From Tanytarsus gracilentus (Eukaryota > Arthropoda > Insecta > Diptera > Chironomidae): 64,000 bases of DNA. The stretch covers positions 3,410,001 through 3,474,000 of the forward strand of contig JAXRKN010000038.1 of the NCBI GenBank assembly GCA_038502055.1, given 5' to 3'. Positions 48,801-62,200 of this stretch are shown one piece after another (position 1 is the first letter of the stretch; each line of letters begins with the position of its first letter). A program made the position numbers and the translations under genes. The notes under the pieces were generated by a model. The model was not told the DNA's origin. It made no database searches and saw nothing but the letters and a program-made list of their open reading frames with translations.

Positions 48801-51800
48801 ATAATGGATTAAATTTGTAATCCAAACGATCTGAAGAGAAATAATGACAAATTTGTATATTTTGTAAGATATTGGAATGCCTTGAATTGGTCATTGACAC
48901 CATCTTCAATGCCTCAACTTGGCCTTCTACAAATTTTAATGACTTTTCACTGTTAATTGGCTGAAACGAATCAATTTTTTTTATTTTAAGCCGGTCGCAA
49001 ATCAAACGGTTTGCATACTGACCTTGCATAAAAATTTTATCCCCAGTTTTTTTTTTCGGTAACGATCAAGTTGAGGTTAATGATGTTGTTGTTCGAGCAT
49101 TTTCAAAACCGCAATAAATGCGGTTTTAAATTTTAAATGTGCGCATTTTTTTGGCACAAAAAACTTCTACATGTTCTCAAAATTGTTATTCAAGAAAGTA
49201 TTTAGCGTGTGATCCAATAAAGTACAGCACATATTTTACGTAACTCATGTCACGAGAAAAGATTTACGGCAGTCACTCACGATGAGAAATATTTCAACAC
49301 ACATGAAATTCCAATTTTATCGCCATAACAAAAAAAAACTTGTCTGACAATCAATTATTTTTTAATGTCATTGACATGCAATCGCGTGCATAAATTGATC
49401 TAGTAAATGTGCACAATTTAGAGATGATCGCATCAATTAAGAGAGCAAAAATTAATTTGCATTTCATGTTTTTTTATACAGGCTGTAATCTCATAAAGGA
49501 AGCAAATCGCATTTCATGCTTCACACTGTCTCACGAGTACTTTAATTGCCGTATAAAATTTTACTCTCCATATAAATTTTTTCACTTTCACTGATTCGAG
49601 TCACTCAAAAAATATATCGATGCCTAATTACAACGAAAAAGAGTGTTCCAAAATTTCATGGCGATGTGTGTACGTAAATAATATGCAGGCATCCGACTTT
49701 TAGTGAAAGTGACAGATGGCATTCTCCAAACTCCTTTGAGAGCAAAAAAAGTTTTCTCGCAACAACAAAAAAATCCCGCGATTGATTTTGGGAATTTTCG
49801 ATTTGAAAGTCTTGAAAAATTAATAATGATTTGCAAAAATGCCATTCAATCACTTATTAGTGGATCGAAAGATATTGTAAATAGGAGTTAATGTTTCTTT
49901 TTAATTATAAACATAATTGATGCCTGCATAGATCCGGAAATGAAGAAAGAAATTTTACGCTAATCCAAAAGAAGAAATAATGGGCTGAAATTTTTGATAT
50001 TTATCGAAAAAATTTGATAATAAAAATGGCAAATAAAACATTATTAAATTTTGCCTTGAGGTGTTAATGGGACAAAATCACACAAAATTAAGAATGGCTT
50101 AAAAATTTCCCAAGAAAAATTGCACGGCATGCACACGCAGTACACGCCGAGAGAGTATCACAGATTAATGTTCGCAGCAGTATGTAAAATGTATGTCAGT
50201 TGGTCTATTTTGAACTCTTTTTGCCACTTTTTTCTTCTTTCAATTGTTCGCGCGCCGTTGGACCTCGTCAGTGCTTGCAAGAAAAAAAAAGAGAATTTAA
50301 ATAAAAATCTCTTGATTTTTTTCGTGCCTATTTTATTGCTTTATAGCATTTTTATTCACGGGTAAAAAAAGATTTTAATCTCTCGCGATCATTTTTAATG
50401 AAGAAAATAGAACAAATGAACTAGCTGTCAGCCAAAAAGTGCTACAATGATGAGGCAAACACACTGCTCATAATAAAACATATTTCAAAGGTTTATACGC
50501 GATTTTTATTATGCGGTGTGAAGTTACATAAAGACCCAACTATATGTCTAAGCTGAGGACAAGTATTTGTAGGCCACAAATAGCCATAAATTTCATTTAA
50601 CTGTGAACATGCCGTGCGAGTGGAGACGGAGGAGCGAGAAAACTTTTTTATATCTGTTGATTATTTAAAAGAAAGTTACGTACGATTGCACAAATTGCGA
50701 TTAAAAAATAAGCGACTCATTTTGGTCCATTACGACGTAATAGTACAATTTTCCTTTAATATTTGCCAATAATTTATTAAATTAAGCGCGCTCAATGAAA
50801 AAAAGTCAGACTCATTAAGACTTACACCAGCTAAAGCGACTAAAGTGGCGTCAAATTATTTTTCGATATTTTAACACATAATGATTTGTTCAAGATCTCT
50901 GCTGCGATTGTTAAAAGGTTGAATTTGGAGAGAGAATGCTGTTAATTGCATCCGCAATCGTTTTCAGCTCTCTCCATTATATATTTTTTTGCAAATTAAC
51001 ATAGATTTAAGATCAATTTAGAGCATAAGATCGCTTAAGAAGCGAAATTCTAATAATTTTTTTGTAATTTTTTTCTCTTCTCTTCCTTTCCATGTTATTT
51101 TCTACTATCTCCATGTAAATTCTCCATCGAATCTACAATAAAAATTATAAATACTCAATTCCCATTACCTCTCTCCCCTCCTCAACTCTATTTTTGCTGG
51201 TTGATTGGCTCTCTCTCTCTCTTCATCCCAAAATCATGCTCTGTAATAAACTATGTGTATACTATATATGTACAGATGTAGCAACAGTCTTAGTGGCGGA
51301 CTTTAATAATCGAGCTGCCCATGGACGATTTATCAACATAAAGCCAGAAATTGGCCTTCTTAAATCCACCGCCAGAACTTTCATACAAGACGGCATAAAG
51401 ACCGAATACGTGACGAAAGTAATTGGAACGACAATTGACAATGGACAGTACGTACAACTTCTAACGACCGCATCACGCGTACTTTACAATTCTGACAATC
51501 AACAGACCAAAACAGTCAATTTTAATGCAATCGATGGCAATGACGATGCATCTTTCCTCAATTCCCCGCCATCATCGCCATTCCTTTCGAATGTCGATTA
51601 CATTGTACCCAATAATCCTTACCTTGTCTTTCCCGCTCGTAATAGTCGAAATAATAACGATGTTGCAAATAATAACAATTATCTTAGCGTTAACGATAAT
51701 GACAATGAGGAATCAGAGATTAAGATTAAGGCAGAAAAGTTGGTTGAGAAAGCGTCTCAAGTTCCACAGCCCGATAAGGTTGTACCAGAAGGAAATCTTC

Positions 51801-54800
51801 CCACTTACACTGTCTCACATGACGGTCCAATTTTTAAAGCTCATGCGCCGCAAATAAACTCGGCACCGCGTGTTGGAAAAGTCATCACATATGAGGACGA
51901 ATTAAAGGCTGAAAGTGCGCCAAAAGTTTTACCATCTGTCACATATTTTGGATTTGCCGACTTTACCACAACTGTCGGTGATACAATTATTATTTTCTCG
52001 CCATCAACCGCAAAGCCACAAATTGATAAAGATCACATTACATCGATTAAAGGTGAGCCAACATTGAGCATTAAGCCGACATCGACAAAGCAACAACACA
52101 TTGAACTCGAGTCAGCCGAGCCATCGAAACCGTTGCATGAAGAACCGCGTTTTACTCCAAAGATTGTTGAAACTGCACTACCGACTTTGCCAACATCACC
52201 GCCGCCGACAACAATTGCTGCGAAAGAGGAAACAACATTGAAGGAAAAACATTCAGAAACGACAACTGAAGAAATTCAAACGACAACTGATAAAAGTGAA
52301 GAAATTGAGGAGGAAGAAGAGGATGACACAACAGTTGAACCATTAACTGTGAAGCCAATAATTAGAATTGTTGGCGTGACAACACCCGAAGCAATCGAAT
52401 CTTCTCAAGTCGCACCAGTAACTACTCCGAAATATTCAAAACCATCTGAAGAGGATGTTCTAAGAATTTTAGCATCTATTGCGGCAAATAAAGCAGAAGA
52501 AGTTAAATCATCGAGCATCATTGAAACAAGTCCAATTTTAAATGAAAATGCTGAGACACGTGTGCTAACCGGTTCAAGTATTATTTTCTTTGACGATGAC
52601 GAATTTGATATTACAACGCAAAAGACTCAAATTGTAACACTTCCCTCAACCACCACCACCACGCAAGAAACAACAACTGAAAATGAAGATGAAATTGATG
52701 ACACAACCACAAATAATCCAATTGAAGATGTTAAGCCTTTGACACCGAAACCAGAGAGTGAGAATGGAGAAATTAAAAAGGAATGCATGTCAACGGTCAC
52801 AAAAACAGTCAATCTCCTAACAACGTTCTTCGTTCCAGTCGATGATGAAGTGACAACCACATCTATTCAAACAAACCGCCAAGCATTGACAATGGTCGTG
52901 CCAGCAGTTTGCGATGAAATTAAACCAACTGCAGTTACTGAATCACCAATTCAAACAGTTCGAGTCACAACTGAAAATGAGTTATTTGAGGAAGAAACGA
53001 CTGAAAAATTGGCAGATGAAATAAATACGAAAAAAACAGATGCCATCGAAACAACCACAATGGAAATTGTGACGGAATCGAGCACAATTGAGGAAGAAAC
53101 AACAGTTGAAAATTCAGAAGATGAAGAGGATATTGAAGTGATTTATAAAACTCTCTATACAACTTACACGTATCTCACAACGTTCTTCCAAGAATCAACA
53201 TCAACAGTGTCGAGTCGAAAGGAGGTTGTAACAAATATAATTACATCCACCATCAATGCAAATGATTTCGCTAGCCTTTTAAATCAACTCGAACCTTCAA
53301 AGGTGGCCGATGAAATTGAACCGACACAGGTACTTGACGTTGGCATTGGTCGACCGACCGAGAAATTTGTCTTACCCGAAAATGACTTTATTGGGGTTAA
53401 CCAGTTGTTGGAGGGCGAGAAAGTTGATTATACGCCAGCTTTGAGCGATGATGACATTAGCAATGAGATTAAGACATTATACACGACATACACATATTTC
53501 ACGACACTCTTTAATGAGGGCAAAACTGAGATTGCGACACGCACAGAAGTGTACACGAATTTCATCAATCCATCATCATCGTTGAGCAATGTCTTACAGA
53601 GGGATGTGTTGGAAACTAAATTTATAAATGATGAAAAAGACAATAATAGTCTTAACCCCGAGGAGAGCAACAAAGAGGCGAAAAATTTGAAATTTGAAGG
53701 TGTCGTCGATGAAAATGATCTTAAATACAGCACAATGATTCGCAATGCAACGGAACTTCAGAGCAGCGATTATGATAATGTTAAAACAAGCACTTCGGAT
53801 GGTGAACGTTCATATGTTGAAAATATCGATCGCCGTCACTATAACCTCGAAGTTGAAGACCAAATAAGCTCCGAGAGTAACATCGAAGAGGGCATTCCAT
53901 CGCCGACTCTTTTGCTACAAACTCGTTATACCACATTTACATACTACACAACCGTTTATGCTGGGGGATCTTCAAGCAATGTCCTTAGTCGTCTCGAGAC
54001 GCTCACAAACGTTGTAACTGAAACACTCTCACCAACTCAAGTGCAAAAGCTCGATGATGCAACAGTGCCCGTCACTTATTTCACTACATTTACATATTGG
54101 ACAACATTCTATAAAGATGGCCAAACCGAAACAACAAGCCGTGAAGAGACCGTTTCGAACGTGATTACGCCATCTGAATCACCATCGGTTGATGTCGTGT
54201 CAGTGTTGCCGACACATGTCGTCGGTGCAGTTTTATCCTCAGATGCTGCTGAGCTTCTCGTTCAGCCAATTCAAAGTGAAAAGAAAGAAGAGGAAAAAAT
54301 TGTAAGTTCATCTGTTGAAAAGATTGAAGCCACTAAAGTTGAAGCGAAAGATGGAGAGCCATCAACATTTTTCACAACATACACTTATTACACAACAAAT
54401 TATGTTGGAGACGATACAGTGATTGATAGTCGCTTTGAAACTGAATCTAATATAGTTGCTTCATCAGCCCTGCCCGAACAAAAAGCTGGAGCACGTGCAA
54501 TTGATATCACATCTGAGGGCGGAAAAGGAGGCAATTCTTTTGCAACCGAGGATGACAAGAAAGGCGAGAAGAAAAATAAGAAGAAGGTTGCATTGATTGA
54601 GGCAACACCAGCCCTCGAAAATGTTCAAATGCCTACCGGAGTTGTGTCCATAAATCACGGAAGAGTAATCGATGCCCAAGGCATTAGTACAACTCACTTC
54701 ACCACAAAGGGTATAGGTACATATCTAAATGGTGTTTATGCTGAAGTAATTGAGACAAGCACTTCGATTGAAATCGACGAAATAAGAAAGGCAATTCAGC

Positions 54801-57800
54801 CGACCGAGATTGAAGGTGCACCGAGGCATCACAAGACCGGCTTAGTGCGCTTAATTGACGGAACGATTATAAACAAAAATGCCACCACAACTCTCTACGA
54901 ATCGAAAATTATCGGAACATTCATTGAGGGACGTTATGCACAAGTCATCGAGAGCACGTCGAGTATCATTTTAGCGAAGCAAATTGAGCCGTCGGCCGTC
55001 GATGTTCGTGTGAACATTGAACCGACTGCAGCACATGGAAAAGTTGTTACGCCATCATCGCATTTAATTAATCCATCATCGGCCGTTTTGGAAGGCTCGA
55101 TAAGTGAAACATTGGCCAATGCAGGCGGCGAGGGAGATGATGATGAGAGTGACGATGAGAATGACCAAAAAGCAAGTTTGCCTTTCCAATCGAGAAAGAA
55201 AAATTTCACACCCGTCATCAGACCATTCGCATCACGACCACGTCCATCGTTCAATCCAAAGCAACGTAAATCAAATGGTCCGGCAATTATCACCCCAACC
55301 GAAATCACGCCAACAATTAAGGCAACGGCTGTGAAATCAGCGGAATCAAGCCGCAATCGTTTTGCTGGTGGCCGTCGTTCATCGAGTGCACTCACATCCG
55401 CTTTTAATCCATCATCAAGCGCGGCACCTAGTTCAAGACGAACATTTGGACGTCCCACAAGTTCTCGACCAGTAATTCAGCCATCTTCGAGTGTGAGACC
55501 CTCAAAACCATCATCGAATGTCAAAATTCAACCCACATCAGCTTTAGGCGCTCGTCGACCGTTAGTGAGAAGTTCTCTCGCCATTACAAACCGGCCTCCA
55601 AATTCGATCATTCCATCGGCTCCAAGGGGTAGAATTAGACCATCGTCGCTCGATAAAAGCATAGTTCAGCCATCAGTGACCACTCCTCAGTCGGATGATT
55701 TGGAAACGACTCTTGTAACCGAAGAGCCGAACGATGATGTTGAAAGTGAAAGTCAAGAGCCTGTCACAACGACAACAGAAAATTCGAGACGAAACAATAA
55801 TCCATTGTTGAGGGTTCGAAGACCTCCATTTAATGCACGACAATCGCAACCGGTGACAACACAAAAAACTGTGACCATTACCACACGTAGAAATCCACTT
55901 GCAAGAACTTCTCGTGTCACGACTCTTGCCACGACAACAACAACCACCGAAAGAACGACTCGAAATAGACCATTATTTAGACCTTCATTACCGCCCGTGA
56001 GCATTAGTCAACCTCGACAACGGCCAAGCAATCTTTTCCCACCCCGTCGAACAACAACTCTAGCGCCACAAACAATCGAAGAGCCGGCAGAGGAAAATAA
56101 TGCCGAAGAAGATTATAATGATTATGAGGAGACGAAAATAAAGGAAGTAAAAGCGCCACTTAGATCGCGTGGAAATTCTCGCTCGAAGCGTCAAGCATTA
56201 GATTATGGAACACGTTCACCAAATTATAATCCACGCTTCAAGCGACCAAATCCAAATCGCAATAGCAGAGCTGATTTCTATACTTACGATTCAGATGAAC
56301 TTATCGTGACAGAGCCACCAAAGACACGTGCAACAAGTCGCTATACTAACCAGCGTCAACGCGGCAGTACAAACTATGATACAGCAAATGAAAGTTCAAA
56401 GACGAGAATTAAGCCAACATCAAGCTCGTCTCAAAATCAAAATCGTTTGCTTTTTACGCTCCGCAAAGAGGACACAAGTCCGGCCGTGACACAGAGACCA
56501 TCAACCTTCAGACGTCCTCAACCGCCAGCAACAAATTATAATTCAAATCGTCGAACGACAACCACGACTCGAAGCACCGGCAAATATCGTCACTATCAAG
56601 ATCCGAAATTGTCAAATTCACGCAGTACAAATTCAAACACAAACAGTCGATCGAGAACAAATAATCGTGGCCGAGGAACAACCTCAAGATCACGTGCTCG
56701 TGAAGACACCTACAATTTAGTTGCTCCAAAAAATGATGGAACAATTACCGTTACCCATCATATTCCGACTGAAGTGACAATTCCGGTTGTTGTTGGTAAA
56801 AATACCGAATATAAAATGATTATTACAGCAAAGCCAAGCACAGAGATTCTCGGGCCAAAGCAATATTCCACCAGTATCGGTAATAATGGAGTGAGTACGC
56901 TCGTGCTGCTCGAGGAGAAAACTGCCGTTAATCAAAATGGACAAACCGAGGTGACAACCTTCTATTTAAGCGAGACGCCGACGACAAGTATCACATTTAC
57001 GCCAACAACTATTCGTGGGCGTAAAACATCGTTTTCGCATGTAGTGCCGAGCACAGTTTACGATGCAATCCCAGTTGTGTCCACAATTCAACCCCAAACC
57101 ATTCCCAATAATGCACCTTTGGCAAATATTTTACTCTCGCAGTTGCTCCTTAATGGCTTCAATCAGCAACAAAATCAGCAACTTTTTAATCCACTGCTCG
57201 GGTTGAATGCTCAAATTTCTCAAGTCGTTCCACAAATGCCCGCAACTCCAATAACTGAATTTAAGACACGCACAACAACTTATGTGACGACCATTCATGA
57301 GGGAAAATCGACCGTCTTGCCAGTCACATTTCGTGGAATGAAAATCTACACGACCGTCCATGATGAACAATCGACAGTGATAACAGCAACTGAATTTATT
57401 ACAGATACTGTTGTCATTACTCCCACACAAACGCAGCCTCAAGTGCAACAATTTAATAGTTTATTACTTCAATCTCTTCTGCTCAATCAACAGCAGCAAC
57501 AACAAGTCAATCCTCTTCAAAATATCAACATACTTCCCAACTCGTTCGATATTCTCAAGCGTGAGGAACTCGAAAACATTCCTCTCGGCGACGATAAGCT
57601 GATTCAGAGTGTAACGAAAGATGAAATTCAACAGAATTCAAAGGAAGAAGACTACGAAGATGAGAAAGTGGAAGTGAAACCGGCAAAGAAGCCAAAAAAT
57701 AACTTTAAGCCACATTTCGAAAAGAAGTTGGATACGAGTGTCGTAACACTCTACATCTCGGGCCGAAAGCCTGGTGATTTTAGTACAGTGCTCTCGACTG

Positions 57801-58021
57801 TCATAAACGAGAGTCCGGTCTATAAGAGATCTGCGCCATATATCGATGTGAAACCTTCCAGCTTGCCAAATCTCGATGAGCTCGAAGCAGAAGCTAGCGA
57901 TAACTACTACGAATATATTCTCGCGGGATCGAATGCCATTGATCCTGAGCAGCGAGAAGATACGTTTAGGGAAACCGAAAGTCTAGACAGTTATAATCAA
58001 TTTACATCTAAAATTTACTAA
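33833..58021 (+). CDS. Giant secreted mucin-like matrix protein with YTTYTYxTT repeats (isoform ending at 58021)
   Basis: Three exons, 33833-33914, 48319-48375 and 51276-58021, join in frame (6885 bp, about 2294 residues). Exon 1 encodes a signal peptide (HLIVLIVTLLIYTNPILS). No membrane segment follows, so the product is probably secreted. Repeat type A (IGTxxxGxYAQVIESTS) occurs near residues 60-115, 1174 and 1234. Repeat type B (LYTTYTYLTTFF...SRKEVVTNI) starts at bases 53151, 53477, 53923, 54073 and 54367. Long Thr/Ser/Pro-rich linkers look heavily O-glycosylated. A furin-type site RSKR-Q sits near residue 1683. The C-terminal part has EVTTFYLSETPTT and TTTYVTTIHEGKS units and polyglutamine. 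The B repeat resembles what I recall as the insect DUF4758 type; no symbol is given. A cuticle or apical-matrix role is inferred. Poly(A)-type words lie from about 58220. Confidence 0.82.
33915..48318 (+). other. First intron of the large secreted gene (14.4 kb)
   Basis: The donor is GTGAGTGTC after GGTG at 33914 and the acceptor is TTTCTTTCAG before 48319. The phase matches. The intron is AT-rich with many short GAGA-like runs (about 38481, 39252, 40259, 43245 and 43657). It contains a 75-bp retroposed fragment with target-site duplication at 40603-40713. No coding exon or RNA gene could be supported. A long first intron behind a signal-peptide exon commonly holds enhancers; that is inference. 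Confidence 0.65.
40621..40695 (+). mobile_element. Retroposed 3' fragment of a non-LTR element or SINE
   Basis: A 75-bp insert is flanked by a perfect 18-bp direct repeat (AAGAAAGTGAAAAGATTT at 40603-40620 and 40696-40713), the mark of target-primed reverse transcription. The insert ends in a tandem TAATC tail (40676-40690). It contains CTAC-TTCG-GTAG (40650-40661), a cUUCGg tetraloop hairpin near the 3' end, as found in 3' tails recognised by LINE reverse transcriptases. It is much richer in GC than the surrounding DNA. The perfect duplication indicates a recent insertion. I cannot name the parent element. Confidence 0.75.
48376..51275 (+). other. Second intron of the large secreted gene (2.9 kb)
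   Basis: The donor is GTGAGTTGG at 48376 and the acceptor is TATGTACAG at 51275. It has a GAGA-like run at 51209-51222 just before the acceptor. A 139-codon antisense ORF (48610-49029) is listed separately. The rest shows nothing. Confidence 0.65.
48610..49029 (-). CDS. Doubtful antisense ORF of 139 codons within the second intron
   Basis: This minus-strand frame has a mixed, non-repetitive composition and a hydrophobic C-terminal third (SALLLWSLSTLHLLRLLF), which could be a tail anchor. I recognise no family. The frame contains a possible small intron (GTCAGT near 49024, TTTCAG near 48961), so it could be one exon of something larger, but no convincing upstream start follows. It may be chance. 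Confidence 0.2.
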   Translation of the reverse strand: MQGQYANRLICDRLKIKKIDSFQPINSEKSLKFVEGQVEALKMVSMTNSRHSNILQNIQICHYFSSDRLDYKFNPLYTQWLKMRHGNVSDDQRDFISQIADSFIMHSSPLSALLLWSLSTLHLLRLLFQLNLYCGLLIY

Positions 58022-59266
58022 AGTAACTTTAAAAAATTATTTTAAACACTTGTAAAAAAATTTAATGTGACATTTTCTAATGAAAGAAAATTAAGCCAAA
58101 AATGCCAAAGTAAAAAAAATATTCACAAAAAAAAGTTTATTTTTGGTGTTGACTTTTTAGCAACTCACACCGCGAGAAAAATTTAAAGTAATTTACAAAA
58201 AATAATTTTGGCATTAAGCAATAAAAAAAAACTTGAATTTGCTTGATTATTAATTTCTTTCCAATTATGTATTAATTTATTACTTCGATAAGGAAAATTT
58301 ATTAAATAAGAGTATAAAAAATTTATCTTACAATATAAAATTTGTACATTAATTTTACAAAATAAAATATTGATTGAAATCAACTAGTTCTGCCTAATAC
58401 TCAAAGCTCTGATTAGTAATTAATGAAAATATAAATAGATGATAATAATTTCACATGAAAAATATTTGTATTTTGTAAAAAGTCGAGATTTAAAAAGAAA
58501 TTGAAAAATAAAAAAATTGTAAAATTGTTAATTATTAAGACTGATTAATTCCTTTCCTTTTCCGCTCAATCCTTTTCCCAAAATACATCGACATGGACCT
58601 TACTAGACCACAAAACGAACTCAACCATGGGACTGTAAATTTTGTACCATAAATACCAGCAACAGTCAACAGCTTTCTCTCTCACACTCTCGTGTAAGCA
58701 TGTAAATAAATATCCATTTTACATGAGATTATGATAAGGTGAGTGTTGAACTTTTGAAATTTCTTTCACTCCGATTATTCCCTAATGTACATTACTGTTC
58801 ATAAAATCTCTCTTTGTGATACCCAACAATGAAAATTGAACCTGAACACTCTTTTCTTATATATTTTATAAAAAATGTGTGAAACTTTCTATTTCGATGT
58901 CCATATATAACATCGTCATCATCATCAGCGACATCTCTTTCTCCTTCTTCTTATTTCAAGTGTGAATATTTGCCTTTCTTATGTCATTAAATTTGATTTT
59001 TAGTGAGAGCTTTAATGTGAATATTTTCCCCTTAAAAGCTATGTAGAGAAATATTTCCTTTTTGCCACAAATATGTCCATTAAAATATTTTTTGTAAATG
59101 AGAATTTTTTCAATATGTTCGGATGGAAAAATTTTCCATTAATTTCCTTCACTTTATATTCATCACAAAACCTCATATGACAATCATTATTGGTCAGAGA
59201 ATGAAGCTCATCATTTTTCTTCTTTTCGTCCGTTTCTCCTCACACCAAAAATTTCCAATTTTATAG
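58022..59266 (+). other. 3'UTR of the long isoform, then intron before the second exon set
   Basis: AT-rich sequence after the stop at 58021 has several AATAAA-like words (about 58220, 58361 and 58501). From about 58560 to 59266 it reads like intron, ending in the acceptor CCAATTTTATAG. There is no TATA box or signal-peptide exon here that would give the downstream exons their own start. Confidence 0.5.
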
Positions 59267-62200
59267 CATTGAAAAACATAACCACAAAACCAGAGGGAAT
59301 TTTACACGAGAATGGCAGGAAGTTTACAAAATTCACACAGCATCATGTCAATGAGGGAGGAGGAGGCGAAAGCGTGGGTGGCGGCGATAGTGAGATGGAT
59401 GAAGCTCGCTACAATCTCGCAACGAGAGTCATGTCGAATGGCGTGAATTTGATCGTGGCCGATGGCAAGAGTACATTGCCGGGAGAGCCAAATTATTTTC
59501 GCATCCTCACCAACTCAAAGCACTTCAATCGTCCATTGACCTTGGCACCGAGCACACTCAATAATGCCATGATGCTATTGACATTAGGCGGCGGCTATAA
59601 TGGCGGAAAAAATCCAAAGGTAAAATCTCTCTCGCTCGAAAAAATGTTTTATTTATGAATTGCTAGTTTTACACAAAAAAAATATATATTTCATTATAAA
59701 AACATGCATTGACTATTTGGACGGTCCTAAAATATTATAATCAGCTATTTTCGATTTCACTTTCGCTTTCTTTCACCCCGCTCACATACATTTGGTTTTG
59801 TTGTCTTTTGTCGTGTGCGACAAGCTACACAAATGTATATGGCGCGCGCTGATCGAATCATGCGGAAAAAATTTCTTTTTCTCACGTAATAATTGACTCT
59901 AAAAATAAAATATATCGTATGCATTTTTAATAGATCGACAACATTCCTGAGAATGCTATATTGAATCGCTTCGTAACCAAAACATGCCTCACAACCTACA
60001 CTTATTTAACGACTTATGAGATCAATGGATCAACGATGATCGAGAGTCGCGAGAAGGTGATTTCGAATGTTGCGACTGAAGAGCGAAACACCCACAACAT
60101 GACGCCATTGATTGCATCTGATATGACTTTCTTTAAGGTAATGCATCTCATTAAAGCATGAATTTTAAATTTATTTTCACCTTTTTTAAATAGACGCCAA
60201 ATTTGCGTGTTGGAGAATTCAGTACGACCTACACTTACTACAACACAATTATGGACGATGAAGTTCCAATTGTGGCGACGTCTAAGCATGTAGTTGTCAA
60301 TACAATCACGGCTGCCGATGACTACTTGAAAATGATTCAACCGTCGCCTCAAGCCGTGCCGGTGTACGATACAAATACTTACTATAGCACGGTTGAATTC
60401 TCAAAAACCATTAGTGAAGATGAAATTACGAAAGTTATTAATACGCAAGACGTCTTAACGCAAGTGATTGTAACCGAGTCTTTGCCGCACGGTCGCATGC
60501 CAATGAGCATGGTTCACGGTGACCTTGAGCAGGGATCACATCATGAGCTTTCACCATCATCCGATGACGATGATGATTATAGTGATGAAGAGCTGGAAGT
60601 TGATCATAATAGCAAAAATAATTACATCAAGAAAACCAATGTGCTCGACATTAATCCGACAAGAATTGATCTGCAGCCGAATGCCGCAACTGCAATGTTG
60701 CCATTGCACCTTTATGCAACGAAGACTTATTTGACGACTTTCACCTATTTCACAACGCTATTGCAAAACGGCGGCAATGGCAACATTGGCGGAGAAATTT
60801 CGTCAACTATCGTTGATTCACATACGCGTGTGATTGAAAATGTTATTACGGAATCGATTGCAGCATCGTTGATACCCACTGATATACTCGACAGCATAAG
60901 CAAGTCCATAATTGACGACTCGAAGAGTGATTTGAAGACTAGAATTCGGTTGAAAAATGGACAAAAAGTTGAAGTTACAGCTGCAAATATTCTCAAACCG
61001 GTTGATTATGCAACCGAGACAAAAGTCTCGACGTTGGAATCTAACGATTTAGATGTGGCTGCAAATGATCTTTCGCCAGTTTCAATAGCACACGATGAGA
61101 GTGAAAATATTGTTTCTGAATCGAGTGCTGAAGATGTAATTCATGAACCAGTCAAGGTTCATACTATCGAGCCAAAACCAAAACCATCTTCGGGATCTTT
61201 AAAAATTCCTTCTCTATTAAATAGCATAAGTATGCCGAGCTTGCCGAATTTTTCAGCTCTTGGACCCGTAATTAATGCTATGGCGGGAATTTTGACGAGT
61301 AATTTTGGAACTCAAACCGCTAATAAAGTTCTGCCTTTGGTTGTTCACTCAACACCACCAAGGCATCGACCTCAACATGAAAATTTGCCTCAACCGCTTC
61401 CACTTTTCAGTCAGGAGAGTCAAGATGCAATTTTAGGTCAAACTGAATCTAAAAATAAAATTCCACTTTACATTCCGATTCATCCGAATGGACAGCAACA
61501 ACACAATGCACATCATGCTGCAATTATGGGTTCTGGAATTGCAATTTCTCCGGGTGAAATTATCACGGCCAATTCTGACGTCATCGTTGGTAGACCTGCA
61601 GTTATTGGTCCTAAACTTCCATCTCAAAGTAATAAGCCACAAGAGATTGCAGGTATGGCTGCACCACCTCCATTTATGCCAATGAAAACTCCACAAAGAT
61701 CTTCGTCTTTCGTCAAAGATATAAAATCAAATGGAAATAATAACAATCATGTGATTGTTAAAAAGGATGACGATTATATTGGACCGGTTCCACCGAGAGA
61801 AATGCACGTACAAATTCAAAACAAACCAATTCCTCTGAATGGCTATTCAAGACCATCACTACCTCAAAATTTGCAAAAAATTCAACCAAATATACCTCCA
61901 ATGATGCGGCCGCACAATGAACATCATAGACCTGGAAATCATCAATTACCTAAACCAACGCCCACTCAAGAGTCTCAAATTAATAATCATTATATAAAAA
62001 TTAATCACCATCAGCCTCATAAGGTCGTTCCTGTGCGAGCAAATAACCAAGATGTCTCGCATTCACATCATCATTTTAATAATCAACATGGACATCATCA
62101 CAATAAACATCATTCACATTATCAACCTCAACAGCACCATCCACAAAATAACATTCAACCAAATGTAATTGAAATTCAAAAGATTCCTGAAGTTTACAGT

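Noticed and set aside
24645..51275. tRNA, rRNA or CRISPR-type repeats in the long non-coding stretches
   Set aside because: I scanned for B-box-like words, conserved rRNA stretches and regularly spaced repeats and found none I could support. A covariance-model scan would be the decisive test.
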